Positions 25,721 to 63,365 of a stretch of DNA of 64,000 nucleotides are shown here, piece after piece. The position numbers were made by a program, and so were the translations under genes. The notes below the pieces were generated by a model. That model did no database searches and was not told the origin of the DNA. It saw nothing but the letters and a program-made list of their open reading frames with translations. The DNA comes from Callorhinus ursinus (Eukaryota > Chordata > Mammalia > Carnivora > Otariidae), in contig NW_020313045.1 of the NCBI RefSeq assembly GCF_003265705.1, positions 601,941 through 665,940 of the forward strand, written 5' to 3'. Each line of letters starts with the position of its first letter. The first letter of the stretch is position 1.

Positions 25721-27454
25721 GGGCAACCATGCCAGGAAGGGCCTGGGAAAGGCAGGAAAACAAGTGGCCTTTGTTTTGACCCCATTTTAAAGAGCCATGT
25801 GTGGGCGGGTCTCAACAAGCTAGGGCCAGACCCAAGCTAAGGGGTTTGATGTCTGAAAAGCTGTAAGTATTTGAGCCTAGCAGCAACCAACATGTCTATA
25901 CACATGTGTTGGGATTTTGGTATGCTCAGTGTTTAACTACACCAGCAAAGTCTGCAGGGCATGCTGCGAATGCAGCATTTTAGAAATTCTCACCCCATCC
26001 CCCATTCATCTCCTGGGATTTGTGGTCACCTCAAAGGTGGGCAGTCTGAACATCTAGACATTTGATACAGGCAGTCCCTTTCTTCCTTACTCCTCCTCAT
26101 CATACCTAGGGACTGCTGTCCACTGCTGTTCACTGGATTTCAGGGGGCAATTCAAAGGGTTGTCAAGGTTCCATTTGAACCATAAGTGATTTTTTCTGAA
26201 TTAAGAATCAAACCTTCAGAAAGGACTCTACCCAAGTCCTGCTTCCATAATTCCTGGCGCTGTCAGTGGTGCATGAGAAATGGACCTGGAGTTGGGAAGA
26301 AAGGTATTTATTGGAGTACTTCTAATCTGTAGAGATTTACAGGAGCACCTGCCTTTAGCAAAATGCCTCTGGCAGCCCCTTGCTCTGACTTTAAGGAAAG
26401 CTTTCCCTGCCTGTCGTGTAGAGTTCTATATCCAGCAGGCACATAATACCTGCTCGTGACAACCCCGCCTCTCTCAGGAGGTGACTCCTCTGGGAGACCT
26501 GTACATTAGATTGATGCTTCCCAAACCTACCATTGATGTTGTTCAGGTCCTGCTCCCAGATCTCCAGGGGGGCTGAGCAGAAGGACACAATTTCAACAAG
26601 TACCCCACATAATTCTGATTCCACCCACCTAACCCCAGGCACTTGGGAAGCCCCATCCTGGACCCTTTACCCCAAGGGTGGTGTGGACCCTGCTGGAAGC
26701 AAGATGGTGATGTTCCTGGGTCCTGAGCTAGATCTTCGATGACCCACCAGAATGCTAAGGACAGGCTTCAACAGAACCACCCGCGTATAGGAATTTCACC
26801 TCTTTGGACTTGTCTCCTCGTGTTTACGTGGGGGTGCTGGGTCTAGATCAGAACTGCAGATGCAACTCAAGCCAGTAGAAATACTGCATTGGGCTCATAT
26901 CGTGATTTTTTTAAAAAATTGAAGCCACATATAAAAATCAAGAGAGATCACTGACTTCTGGTTTGGTGTACCTACGTTGTCATAAGCCAAATGTTCGCTG
27001 GAGTTGAGAAGTCACTGCCCCTTTAAGAGAGGGCATGTGCTGTGTCCCACAGTCCCCATCACATCCTATTGGGCTCTCTTGGCCAGCTTGCGTTCACTGC
27101 TTGTTTGCTGCCTTCCTGGCCCCTGCAGTCACTGGAGTTAAGGTCTTTGACTTCCCTGATCCCCAGTGTCCCTTGTATTTGTCCCATCCCGCACACCCAG
27201 GGCCTGCCACATTATCCTTCCCCAGCTTACAAGTTAATCATCAGCTTCTCCTTATGTAAATCAGAACAGGAAAGTCTTGCTTGGCCAATTCCTCCAAAAA
27301 TCTTGGTCCGCTGCCTCTCTTCACCAGCCCGGTGTCCTGTGTCTGCCTGCTCAACATTTGTCTGCAGACAGGAAGCCCTTTCTTGTCCCTGACTGAAGCT
27401 CTCTGAGGCCAGCTGTGGCCGTGGAGGTGCAGGGAGTTCAGGCAGGCCAGCCGG
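25721..27454. other. Upstream region of CES5A
   Basis: About 1.7 kb before the start codon with no named repeat. It must hold the promoter and any 5' UTR, but I see no convincing TATA box or CpG island. Confidence 0.4.
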
Positions 27455-52628
<25,174 letters not shown>

Positions 52629-52845
52629 GAAATTGTGTGTGATTTTGGTTTTCCTTCTTCTGCAATTTCCCCCACGATCATTAGCTCCATTTTTGTGTTT
52701 AGCTACTTTGTGAAATCAGCTGCTTTTACTGATGTTTTATGGACGTGGGGAGGATCCCTAGGGGACTTCTTTTCTATATCAAACAACGCTGCTTGTCTTG
52801 GAATGCTACCAGATCTCTTCAATAAATCTGCAGGAGGGCCAGCCT
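52629..52845 (+). other. CES5A: CES5A 3' UTR (approximate)
   Basis: Sequence after the TGA up to the presumed cleavage site. The end is set about 20 bases beyond the AATAAA and is a guess. Confidence 0.55.
52821..52826 (+). terminator. Polyadenylation signal AATAAA of CES5A
   Basis: Canonical hexamer, the first one after the stop codon, 193 bases downstream of it. Cleavage is expected 10-30 bases later. Confidence 0.65.
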
Positions 52846-53568
52846 ATTGGTTGGCATCATAATGATCTTGTTACTAAGAGAAAACAAAATCAGAACGTGA
52901 AATATGTATGGGGAGCAGAATTTAATCCTGTGCTCAAAACTCTCCCCCAACCCCCAGCATCCAAGGTGAAGTGGATTTCCTATCAGAGGTGTGTATTACC
53001 TGAAATCTGAGTGCTCCAACTCCAATCCAGGCAGGTTTCAGCCACAAGCCAAGCATGGATGTCTTGAACCTCGATGGCTAGAACTGGGTCTTTCCTCCAG
53101 TGGGGGAGGAGGGGGTGGGGTGGCCAGAGAGCCTCCTTCTCAGGAATGGAAACCAGAGGTCCTTCAAGGTCAGGAGCCAAGGAGTCAGACGCCTGGTGGC
53201 AAAGTCAGGTCGGGGGGACACCGAGGAGAAAAAATGTTTGCCTCATGGGGCGGAGACCTATCTATCCTTCCATAAACCTACATTGGGTGCCTGATGTGTG
53301 CCAGGCATATCCACACTGGGACTACAGTGGTGAGCAAGACATGCCCTCCACCAGTGCTAAGCAAACACACAGTAAGCAAACATTCACACTAGTGAATAGC
53401 TGATGACATAATTTGATAAGATCACTCAGAGTAAGGTGTTGTATAAAAGTATAACAGGGGGATCTAATTTAGAGGTGAGTCTCAGGAGGTTCTCTCTGGA
53501 GAAAGGATGAATTAAAGTTAACCAGATGTCAGGTAGGGAGAATGTTGCAATACCATCATTCAAAGGAT
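52846..53568. other. Downstream intergenic
   Basis: An old interspersed repeat spans about 53270-53565 (gcctgatgtgtgccaggcat). The rest is unassigned. Confidence 0.45.
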
Positions 53569-53583
53569 GCACTTTTACTTTTT

Positions 53584-53778
53584 TTAAAGATTTTATATAT
53601 ATTTTTGTTTGTGGAATTGAGAGAGAGAGAGCACAAGCATGGGTGAGGGGCAGGGGGAGAGGGACAAACAGACTCCCCGCTAAGCAAGGAGCCCAGTGCT
53701 GGGCTCGATCCCAGGACCCTGAGATCATGACCTCAGCCAAAGACAGACGCTTAACTGACTGAGCTGCCCAGGCGCCCC
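53584..53778 (-). mobile_element. CanSINE, antisense, with 15-bp target duplication
   Basis: taaagattttatatat tail, gatcatgacctcagccaaag, ctgcccaggcgcccc head. Duplication gcacttttacttttt at 53569-53583 and 53779-53793. Confidence 0.97.
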
Positions 53779-53796
53779 GCACTTTTACTTTTTCTA

Positions 53797-53935
53797 TCAT
53801 ATTATAATTTAATATTTAATTTAATGTTTACATAATTATATATTAATTTATAATTTATATTTAATATGTTAATATATTTAATATTGAATATAATTTGATA
53901 TTTAATTTAATTCATATTATAACTACATAGTCCCT
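53797..53935. repeat. AT-rich low-complexity tract
   Basis: About 140 bases of taatttaatattta-type sequence with almost no G or C. Confidence 0.9.
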
Positions 53936-55330
53936 ATTCTATCCATGTAATTTACCAGGGTAATTGGTTTTTCTTTGTGATTGCCTCGGGATTACACATG
54001 AGGTGCATGGAGTAGGAGGGTTTCTGAAATGTCAGTAATGTAGAGTTTCTCTGGGTCAGAGATCTCCAGCTCCTAGCCTCAGTTTGGCCCCCAGAAATGT
54101 TTTGTTTAGCCCACAGATGTCAAAAACGTTTTGGAATTCGTTTCCAGTTAATATGAAATCAGGGGGGTTCCACTTTAAAAGCCATTGTTTCCAGCCCCTC
54201 CAGAGAAAAAGAAGGAAAAGGAAAACAGGAGGAGGGGGAGGGGGAAGAAGAAATCTGGCAATATTGGAGCTGCATTCCGGCATGGTAACCAGGGCTTCTG
54301 ACAGCCCGTACATCACCTTTGTGCAAACTAGAAGGTATCCTTTCTTCAAAACCCTCTACAGGCATCTTCCAGGAAACATCATCACTGATAGATACTATAT
54401 CTGTGATGTGAACAGTACCTCCTCTGAAGTAGTGTTCTTGTGCAGTACTCAACCTGCACAACTGTGCTCAGTGACCCTGATGGAAAAACCTGCAGGAACC
54501 GAGTAGTGGCCACCCCTTTACCAAGGCATAAGCTCTCCATTTTTTCACAGTCCTCACTATTCACGGGAAAGTTTGGTTTGTCTCCAGAGTTTTGTTGGAT
54601 TTGATTTGATTTAGTGATTCAGGTCCAAGATTGTAAGGGTGGGGGGGAAGGGTTTTCTGTAAAAAAGGAAGTTGTTTAATTTGTCTTGTGCCTGATCCAT
54701 TTCACTCATGGATATTACCCTTCCCCTGAAGATGTTTAGGTTTGGACCCCTGGCTTCTCGTTTTATAGAAATCTATGGAGATGTGAAGGAATTCGCCCAG
54801 AATCATTCAGTGAATTAGCAGCAAGTCAAAACCAGACTTCGACTATCTTGTCTTTCCAGAGCAGGAGTCTTTCTGCCATGCTCTCTGGCTCTCTCCCTCA
54901 GCATAGGGTCCAAATCTGTTGGAATTGTGTCTGACTTAGGTGGTTGTGGACCAACAATGCTCAGGGCATTTTCTAGTTCTAGGAAGAGGAACCAAGCCAC
55001 ACACAAGCAAGCTGGAAATTCAGTTGCCTCTGCAGCTGCAGACAGCTAATTTCTACACTGATATTTGGCTAAACTAACAGCTAGAAAACACCACTCAACT
55101 CATTTTTTAAAATACTATCATATTAAATGACATTACACTTATTTATATACTGCACACAGTCCCGGCATCCTCAAATACAGTTCTAATTTTGGTAGGTGTC
55201 TTGCAAGAGGGAGCATATTTCCAACACATCTAGATACAAGGCCCTCTTTCCTCCTTATTCCTGTCCATGTGCCATCAGATGTTGTATTGAGTTAAAGCTG
55301 AAATATAAATGCCCTTGGCATCCTGCTTTT
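53936..55330. other. Intergenic, nothing recognised
   Basis: Includes a purine-rich run at 54200-54250. A 140-codon open frame (54084-54506) and its antisense partner have no recognisable family. Confidence 0.4.
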
Positions 55331-55560
55331 TCATTTAATTCAGGGTTTCCTATCAGAGGTGTAAGTAGAGGAATCACCCAGAGGGCTTTTCCAAAATTCC
55401 ACTGTCCAAGCCACTCCTCAGTCCAGCCGAACCAGAAACTTCTTGGATGGGACCTGGAAACATATGTTTTCACTTTTTTAGGCATTAGATGCACACCCCC
55501 GATTACGAACAGCTGAGTATTCACAGTGTGGTATGTGTATTCCAAGTCGGTAGAGGATCT
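55330..55560 (+). repeat. MER5-like DNA transposon remnant (tentative)
   Basis: Phrases gaggaatcacccagagggct and ttaggcattagatgcacacc resemble the inside of MER5-type elements, but termini are not clear. Confidence 0.4.
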
Positions 55561-55762
55561 TCAAAGAATCAGCTTTCATATCTGTCTGATGTGGATACGT
55601 CACCATCTCTAGCCAGTAGCCTGCTCCTGGGACATTTATGGATATAATTTGATGAGCAGCTTTGGGAATGAGTACTTTTACTTTTTAAAACTATTCCTGC
55701 TATCTGGATCTGCAGAAGATGGACGCAGTCACAGGCCATGCCCCTTTTAAATTGCTCTTCTT

Positions 55763-55942
55763 CTTTTTTTTTTTTTAGTATTTTATTTATTCATTTGAGA
55801 GAGAGGGCACACAGAGGGAGAGGGAGAAGCAGGCTCCCTGCTGAGCAGGGACCCCCGATGATGAGGGGCTCAATCCCAGGACCCCGGGATCATGACCTGA
55901 GCAGAAGGCAGACACTTATCGACTGAACCCCCCAGGTGGCCC
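55763..55942 (-). mobile_element. CanSINE, antisense, with 15-bp target duplication
   Basis: Poly-T, ttttatttattcatttgaga, gggatcatgacctgagcaga, aaccccccaggtggccc head. Duplication taaattgctcttctt at 55748-55762 and 55943-55957. Confidence 0.97.
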
Positions 55943-55957
55943 TAAATTGCTCTTCTT

Positions 55958-56710
55958 ATGTTCTACAAATTCACTTCCCCAAAGGGTCCCTTCACTTCCT
56001 GCTCATCAGCAACACAGAAACATGCATTTCCCACTCACCTCTGCTTTCCCACCACTGTAAAAACAAACTATTTCATTGCTTTCTTATTGTAAATTCAACA
56101 ACTTCCTTTTTTACAGAAAATCTGCCCTCCCCCCGCCCCCCTCCCCTTACAATCTTGGACCTGAGTCACTAAATCAAATCAAATCCAACAAAACCCTGGA
56201 GACAAACCAAATCTTTGCCTGTGCAGCAGAGGGCAGCGTTAAGGGGAAAAACCTCTCTCCTCCCCTCCTAGGCTCCTGAGATGGGGGTGGCATGATATTG
56301 CACAACTTCGAGGTAAAAAAAAAAAAAAAAAAAAAGGTTAAATTATAAACCAATACTATTTATCATCGTTCCTTTTCTCTGTAGCACTTGGAAAAGGGAA
56401 AATTCCAACCCATTACCTGAAAAGCCTGACTCCGATGACTACCTTCACAGGCAGAGCAGACGTTGGGGCCAGCAGGCTTTTTTCTTTCCTAATTTTTGTA
56501 CTTTCCCATCGAGCCCCGAGGAGCCCACCTGAGACAGGCAGGGTCCCTTCCCTTGCGGCTCCCTGTTCCTGCTCCTCTCCCCTCAAGGGCCCTTTAGACT
56601 CTGGACCTTCCTGGCCAACACCAAAGCCCAACTCCCCACCTGTGGCCCTGGCTGCAGGTCCCAGGAGGGCAGAGGTGGGAGAGGGGGTGTATCCTCACAT
56701 CGTGTATCCA
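55958..56710. other. Intergenic, nothing recognised
   Basis: Contains a poly-A run at 56314-56335. No exon supported. Confidence 0.4.
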
Positions 56711-56714
56711 CATA

Positions 56715-57050
56715 GTAAGTGGTTACAGATTTTTATCGCTTCTGTGTAGTCATTATTTGTGTGAATATGCCATAATCTATCCATTCTACCGATGTTGGGC
56801 ATTTGGAGAGTTTCTAGTTTCAGGTTATTATGAAAAGAGTTGGCATGAATATTTTAGAACATGTCTTTTAATGACTACATGCATGCATTTCTCTTGGATA
56901 TTTACGTAGGAGTGGCTTTGCTGGGTCACCAGGGTTGCATATGTCAACTTTAGTAGGCACTCCAAAAAATTTTCCAAAGTGGTTGTGCTGACTTGCCCTC
57001 CTTCCAGCAGAGTAAGGAAATTTCCAGGTCTTCCATATTGTTGTTGATAC
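56715..57050 (-). mobile_element. Old L1 3' region, antisense
   Basis: Phrases gccataatctatccattcta, cttggatatttacgtaggag and aattttccaaagtggttgtg are typical antisense L1 3' sequence. Confidence 0.85.
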
Positions 57051-57347
57051 TTGGTATTTTTCTAAAGTATTCTTTCACTTTTCTCTTTATTCATTACTGT
57101 ATGTTTCCTTGCTTAGTTTGCCATAAGGCAACAATTGTTTTACAAAATTGCATTCCTGTGGACCATTGATGGGCAGGGTTAGGTGACCGGGCATTGGCTT
57201 CATCAAGGATCACTGTGACTGCGCCATTTCCTTGTACCTCAGGGAACGTCTTCCTTTGGACATTCAAATCTCTGGACAGAAACCACACTTTGTTGATGTT
57301 GCCAAGGCTTTGTGTTTTTTGGGTTTTTTTTAATGGTAAGAATTACT

Positions 57348-57550
57348 TTCTTTTTTTTTTTAAGATTTTGTTTATTTATTTGACAAAGAGACACACAACG
57401 AGAGAGAGAACACAAACAGGGGGAGTGGGAGAGGGAGAAGCAGGCTTCCCGTGGAGCAGGGAGCCTGATGCAGGGCTCGATCCCAGGACCCTGGGATCAT
57501 GACCTAAGCCCAAGGCAGACGCTTAACGACTGAGCCACCCAGGCACTTCA
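57348..57550 (-). mobile_element. CanSINE, antisense
   Basis: Poly-T tail, tgtttatttatttgacaaag, gggatcatgacctaagccca, actgagccacccaggcac. No clear target duplication found. Confidence 0.95.
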
Positions 57551-58020
57551 ACCAAGGCTCTTTTGATGCTCGGTTGTAATCAAGTGATTGGATTCCCCAG
57601 ATTCAGTCAGTTCTGGGACTAACAGAGGCAGAACACATGTGGGAACTTTGGTCTGGGGGTAGATCTCAGAGGGGAGAGTTACACTCCCATGTGCATAATT
57701 GGGGGTATCTGCACCCCACTTTCACAGATACCCAGTAGCTCTAAATTCAGAGGGTTTTCTACTGCTTCCACTTCGAATGTGGTAGTCTGAGTGGGGGTGG
57801 GGGTCCCTCCTCATGCATAGATTTTCCCTTTCTCTGCTCTAAAAGCAATTGTCACTTTGTCCACCTTCCTGCTTCTAAAAGCACGATGTCATTGTCATCA
57901 CCTCTTCCGTTCTATTTGTACACACGCTTGTGCCCTCTAAAAGGGATAACATGGGGAGAGGGTGGAAATAAATGCCGTTTCTGATCCTTCTTTCATGGGA
58001 AGTGGCAAAAATGCTTTTTA
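57551..58020. other. Intergenic, nothing recognised
   Basis: No exon or named repeat seen. Confidence 0.4.
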
Positions 58021-58475
58021 AATGAACAAATGAAAAATATATATGTTTCTGCATGTTTGACAGTGACATAGCTTTCCATAGCCGGAATACTTGGTAACTT
58101 ATTTAGCCAGTCACTGTAGCTGGTCACTCAGATTATTTCACAGTTTTTACTACTGTTGGTATCATGGAGGTAGACCATCTGATGCATTCATCTTTGGGCT
58201 CATTCAGAATTAGTCCTGGTTAGAGAATAGCGTGGACAGTGGGAATGCCCCTTTGCAGTGTTTGGATGGATTTTGCCAAAAATTTCCCCAAGAAAGCCTG
58301 TCCTAGTTTCTCACAGTGATCATTCCTCTTTTTCCACACTCTTGTCAATATTTGGCACAACCACCAACATAGCAGTGACAGAAATCCTTGCCATTTTAAT
58401 CTTGGCCATTTGAGTGTTTGCTTTTAATTTGCGTGTCTTGATGTTCCTATTTCTTGGTATGTTGAAACGACATTT
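58020..58475 (-). mobile_element. Old L1 fragment, antisense
   Basis: Phrases gtgacatagctttccatagc, cagtttttactactgttggt and ccattttaatcttggccatt follow antisense L1 3' sequence. Confidence 0.65.
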
Positions 58476-58637
58476 TACATGTGTGTAGCCTGAAAGGCCC
58501 TTGGAGCCTAGGTGATAGGATGAAGGGGGTTGACTGACTCATCCTTCCCTCTGCCACACACTGCTGCTTACCCCCCAATGTGCTCCTGACCTGCTTCCAT
58601 AGAAAGACAAGTAGGCACAGGGCAGACAGTGACTTGG

Positions 58638-58757
58638 GGGTGGGGATACATCCATGCAGTCCAGCATGCTAATGGGATGCAAGGAGGCCATACACGTTAA
58701 GCAAAACTGAGGTCTGGTGTGAGGCTTTGTAAGCTCCAGGGAGATGTATCCCCACCC
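58638..58757. repeat. 15-bp perfect inverted repeat around a duplicated 72-mer
   Basis: Arm gggtggggatacatc at 58638-58652 is the exact reverse complement of gatgtatccccaccc at 58743-58757, with a 90-base spacer that contains the 72-bp segment repeated at 61833-61904. Confidence 0.9.
58668..58739 (+). repeat. Local dispersed duplication, copy 1
   Basis: 72 bases matching 61833-61904 at 66 of 72 positions without gaps, same strand. Not a repeat family I recognise. Confidence 0.9.
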
Positions 58758-59280
58758 TCAGCTGCCAACCAGCTCACTAGGCATTCTGAAGATTTCATGC
58801 CCCCCAGGACCTTTTAAAGTGAGAACCAAAAGCCAGGCTTGATAGATCCTGGGATTTGGGCAAACCATTCTGCAGTCCAGCATTTCGGAGATGCTGATGT
58901 TACCGTTCTTGCTGAGGTCTGTGGGAGCCCAGTGGGCAAGTGTCTCATGCAGAGAACTTAGCCTTCTCTGGAGACAACTCACTTCCCACCTCCCAGTGAA
59001 TATTTAGGAGGAGCCCTCTTGACCTCTCCAGTGGCTTGCCTGCTCCTGTCAGATTCTACTTTTGGAAACACACTTTTTCGCTTGTCAGTCCCAGGATTAA
59101 AGACTTTGAATGGCTCCCTATTGTCCAGGGTGAAAGCCAGCTCCCCTTAGCTTGCCATTCAAGCCTTCTGTCCTCCATTTGCCCTTCTGGCCCAAATGAC
59201 CTCCTGAAGAAGCCTCCAGAACTACCTTGCACCAGTGCTAACATGCTCTCTTCTTTGCTGCTGCAAATCCTGCTCACCTC

Positions 59281-60225
59281 TTTTTTTTTATTACATTATG
59301 TTAATCACCATACATTACATCATTAGTTTTGGATGTAGTGTTCCATGATTCATTGTTTGCGTATAACACCCAGTGCTCCATGCAGGACGTGCCATCCTTA
59401 ATACCCATCACCAGGCTGACCCATCCCCCCAACCCCCCTCCCCTCTAGAACCCTCAGTTTGTTTTTCAGAGTCCATCGTCTCTCATGGTTCGTCTCCCCC
59501 TCCGATTTCCCCTCTTCATTCTTCCCCTCCTGCTATCTTTTTTTTTTTTTTTTTTTTTAACATATAATGTATTATTTGTTTCAGAGGTACAGGTCTATAA
59601 TTCAACAGTCTTACACAATTCACAGTGCTCACCATAGCACATACCCTCCCCAATGTCTATCACCCAGGCACCCCATCCCTCCCACCCCCCACCACTCTAG
59701 CAACCCTCAGTTTGTTTCCTGAGATTAAGAATTCCTCATATCAGTGAGGTCATATGATACATGTCTTTCTCTGGTTGACTTATTTTGCTCAGCATAATAC
59801 CCTCCAGTTCCATCCACGTCGTTGCAAATGGCAAGATTTCATTCCTTTTGATGGCTGCATAATATTCCATTGTGTATATCTATCTATCTATCTATCTATA
59901 TATATATATATATACCACCTCTTCTTTATCCATTCATCTGTCGATGGACATCTTGGCTCTTTCCACAGTTTGGCTATTGTGGACATTGCTGCTATAAACA
60001 TCAGGGTGCACGTAACCCTTTGGATCCCTACATTTGTATCTTTGGGGTAAATACCCAGTAGTGCAATTGCTGGATCGTATGGTGGCTCTATTTTCAACTG
60101 TTTGAGGAACCTCCATACTGTTTTCCAGAGTGGCTGCACCAGCTTGCATTCCCACCAACAGTGTAGGAGGGTTCCCCTTTCTCCGCATCCCCGCCAACAT
60201 CTGTCATTTCCTGACTTGTTAATTT
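59281..60225 (-). mobile_element. 5'-truncated L1, antisense, with 15-bp target duplication
   Basis: Read on the minus strand: end of ORF2 (reverse transcriptase protein C terminus, open frame 60235-59888, zinc-knuckle-like and CWWECK-type region), then 3' UTR and A tail at 59281. Perfect duplication tcctgctcacctctt at 59266-59282 region and 60226-60240. About 945 bp; young, since the frame is still open for about 115 codons. Inactive because most of the element is missing. Confidence 0.96.
59876..59914. repeat. (TCTA)n(TA)n microsatellite in L1
   Basis: tatctatctatctatcta followed by tatatatatata, interrupting the L1 sequence. Confidence 0.93.
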
Positions 60226-60240
60226 TCCTGCTCACCTCTT

Positions 60241-61010
60241 AATGCCCTGCATTATCAGAAGTCATGGACGGTTTGGGCATTATAGACATAAACTCTAACA
60301 ATGCTCAGAGTAAGAAAACACACAAAACACCTCTCGTTCAAGGTCACTGTATCACCCAGATGTCTATAATACAATCCATAATAATAATTTGGGTTTGCTG
60401 GACTGTTTTCAGAATATAATTCAATCTTAACTTTCTGGGGCTTCCATTTTTATGTCTTTCTGATTCACCTTTTTTCCTTCTTTACTCTTAAGAGGCTGAA
60501 GGAAACCTTTATAGAGTAGCCCAAGCAAGTAGGGATTAGGTTTACAATCAGGCTAACAGAATTTAAATAAAAGAAATACAGACGCTCATTGTTTACCAAA
60601 GTATAGTACACTTATTCCTGGAGTTACATAAGACGATTTCAGATGATATACAAATAAACTTTAAAGCATTATATAATGGTTATGTATTTATTTTGCTGTG
60701 TGTTAGAAAAAAATCCCTAGTATCAAATTGATGATTTAATGGATATTATTATCTCTAGCAGGAATTGCCATTAAAATCTGTCCAATCTCCTTTGGCACAC
60801 AACCAGACCAGATCTCCTGGCCTTCCTTACAATTAGATTGGCCATGCAGCTATGTTCTTTCCAATGGAATGTGAGTGGAAGTGAGGAGGGCCACATCCAG
60901 GCCTGGCCCAACCCCCTTGTTCACTCCTCTGTGCTTCTTCTAATTCTAGCTGACTAGAATTGGCACCCAGGAAAACATGAGAAACTATGAGTTAAAGATG
61001 GTAAAGCTGC
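60241..61010. other. Intergenic, nothing recognised
   Basis: No exon or named repeat seen. Confidence 0.4.
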
Positions 61011-61023
61011 CATGTTCTAGATC

Positions 61024-61243
61024 AGGAGTCAGAAACTGGCCCATGGGCCAAATCTAGCCTGCCATCTGTTTTTCAGATAAAGTTTTATTGAAACACAGCC
61101 GTGTCCATTTGCCTAGGTGTTATCTATGGCTGCTTTTGCTAAAAGAGCAGATTGAGCAGTTGCCACAGAGACCGTATGACCCACAAAGCCTAAAGTATTT
61201 ACTACCTGGCCCTTTACGGAAAAACTTTGCTGACCCCTTGTTT
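61024..61243 (+). mobile_element. Nonautonomous hAT-type DNA transposon
   Basis: Bounded by caggagtcagaaactggccc and tttgctgaccccttg, which are imperfect inverted termini, with the inner phrases aaagttttattgaaacacag and cacaaagcctaaagtattta of a common old mammalian transposon. Exact family name not assigned. Confidence 0.8.
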
Positions 61244-61832
61244 AGATCACTGGAGGAACAGCACCACATTTCTTTACATAAGCAGAAATAAACCACTGAC
61301 ATTCTGGGATTATTTGCTACCATAGTTTACCCTACTCTCACCATATATTCTTACTCAGCAGAAGCTAAACTAGGCAGTCCCATGTGATTGCCTGATGGAG
61401 ATGGCATGGGTTTGCCAGTTGGAGGTGAAACATCTCCAGTCGTCTGTGCCTTGTGGAATGACCCCTTATGCCCATGGCGAGTGAAGCACTCCCCTCTCGA
61501 AGCCACCCCCAGGTCAAACTTTCCCACGGGTGCTCTGCCTCAGTCAATCCTAGGACATGGGCTCATATTTCTTTGAGAGCTTGTTCTAGTAGGTGCTCCC
61601 CATGTGTCTGTTGAGGAATTTGTTGGAGAGGTTTAGGGGGATAACTTGGAGGCCTCAGAGGTGTCTTCTCCCCTAAGATCTGTCTAAACACTTGAGAGTT
61701 AAGGCCAGTTTCTAGGATTTTACTCTTCAGACCATCTAGCTCCATGCAAGAAACCTTAGGGAGTTTCCCAGGGGAAAAGCATTCAGCCCAGTCAACTGCC
61801 ACTGAAGCACGAAGATCTGTATTATTTACAGA
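61244..61832. other. Intergenic, nothing recognised
   Basis: No exon or named repeat seen. Confidence 0.4.
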
Positions 61833-61904
61833 GCTAATGGGATGCTAGGAGGCCATACGCATTAAGCAAAACTGAGGTGTGGCATGAGGCTTTGTAAGCT
61901 CCAG
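61833..61904 (+). repeat. Local dispersed duplication, copy 2
   Basis: Second copy of the 72-mer at 58668-58739, 3.1 kb away. It lacks the flanking inverted repeat of copy 1. Confidence 0.9.
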
Positions 61905-62183
61905 CCTCATGCATTACTCTGCAGAATCACCATAAGCCAGGAATGGGCTTCCAGGCTACAACCAGACATGACAAGTTCTGGGAGTAGCTGCCTGTTTGTG
62001 GAATTGGCTAATGTCACAAGCAGGCATGTGATTAAATAGTGAGATTGAGGGAATAATCCCTCCCTCCCTTTTATATTTTGCTAAGACAGCATTCTAAAAT
62101 TTTTTTAGGCTGAGAATCAGGGCTTTTTCCCAGGCTGCAAAGATGGCCTGGTCAGGGCAAAAGGTATAATGGTTATATGCCTT

Positions 62184-62187
<4 letters not shown>

Positions 62188-62237
<50 letters not shown>
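62188..62237. repeat. (TG)n microsatellite
   Basis: About 24 uninterrupted gt dinucleotides; likely polymorphic. Confidence 0.97.
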
Positions 62238-62238
<1 letters not shown>

Positions 62239-62239
62239 T

Positions 62240-63150
62240 GTGCTAAAGTGGTTAGAAACAGTCTTGTTGTCCTCTTAGGAAGACAAGCCAGATGGTCCCT
62301 TGTGGATAGAGATGGGGGTCTTCTTTCTTAGGGTGGTCTTTATAACTCCTGTTTCTTTCCTGGAGGAAAGGGAGGAGCCCCAGCCCAGGTCAATCATCAT
62401 GGAAGCGATCACCTCTGGGGGCTGACTCCAGCGCTGTCACAAAGCCCTTGGCCCTACCCCAGTGCTCCCCTCACTGGCCCTCCACAGTGGCTAGAATGAG
62501 TGCAAATCACCATGCTTTTTTGAATTGGAGTCTCCAGATGCTTCATTTCAGCTCTAACCTATGGCCTTGGCCAAGAACCCATGAGCTTTTCTGAGTGTCA
62601 TGTGCTTTGTGGCTGCTGGTTGCCCGGTTCTCTCAGATGTCAATATTGTCCTGGCCTGGACAAGAGCAGGCTTGCCAAAGGACACCAGAAAAATAGTCCA
62701 AGCATAGAGAAGGCACAGCTGCCCCTTGACCGCGCCAGCCTGGAGACAACCCTGCTCCGCATCTGCTTCCTCTCCACTGACAAGAACACATCTCATGTCT
62801 CCAGTTAAAGGCAGGGGGCTTGGGGTGTGTGACTCCTGGCTGGACGGTGACTTCTCCACCGCAAGTCCATCTCCACTGGGAGAGGAGCACCATGAAGACT
62901 GAGCAAGCAGCAAGCACCTCTGCCACCCGGTCACTACCTGTTCCAAGACCCCAGCACTCCTGTTACCACCCATCCTCTCAGACAGCCTGAGAGTCTGGGA
63001 GGAGTCAGCAGAGGGGCGTGGGCGCTTTGAAGGGTGGAGATGGAGAAGCTCCCAGGAGAGAGAAACCATAGTAGCTCACCCAAAGGCAAGTCAAGCATGT
63101 GCTTAGGGAACTAACAAAGTCAGTTTGTCAACAAGGTTTGGACGGCATAA
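62240..63150. other. Intergenic, nothing recognised
   Basis: A 171-codon minus-strand open frame (62554-63069) has no recognisable domain or splice support. Confidence 0.4.
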
Positions 63151-63365
63151 CAGATTGGTTAAGACTATGGTCTGGAACATTACGCAACTCTTGTTCGATC
63201 CCTAGCTCTTCCTATACTTGATGTTCCTTGCCCATGCTGAGTCCCAGGAGATAAGAGTATCAATTCACAGGGTTCCTTTGAGAACCGAGTGAGGTACTGC
63301 ATACAAAGCACTCAGCCCCTTGTTTGCCACACAGGGAGCCCTCAATAAATATTTGTCACACGAAA
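63150..63365 (+). repeat. MIR SINE
   Basis: Phrases agactatggtctggaacatt, gttcctttgagaaccgagtg and gccctcaataaatatttgtc follow MIR. Confidence 0.7.

Noticed and set aside
59888..60235. 115-codon minus-strand open frame as a host gene
   Set aside because: It is the C-terminal end of L1 ORF2 inside an insertion bounded by target duplications.
62554..63069. 171-codon minus-strand open frame downstream
   Set aside because: No recognisable motif, overlapped by equally long frames on both strands, consistent with chance.
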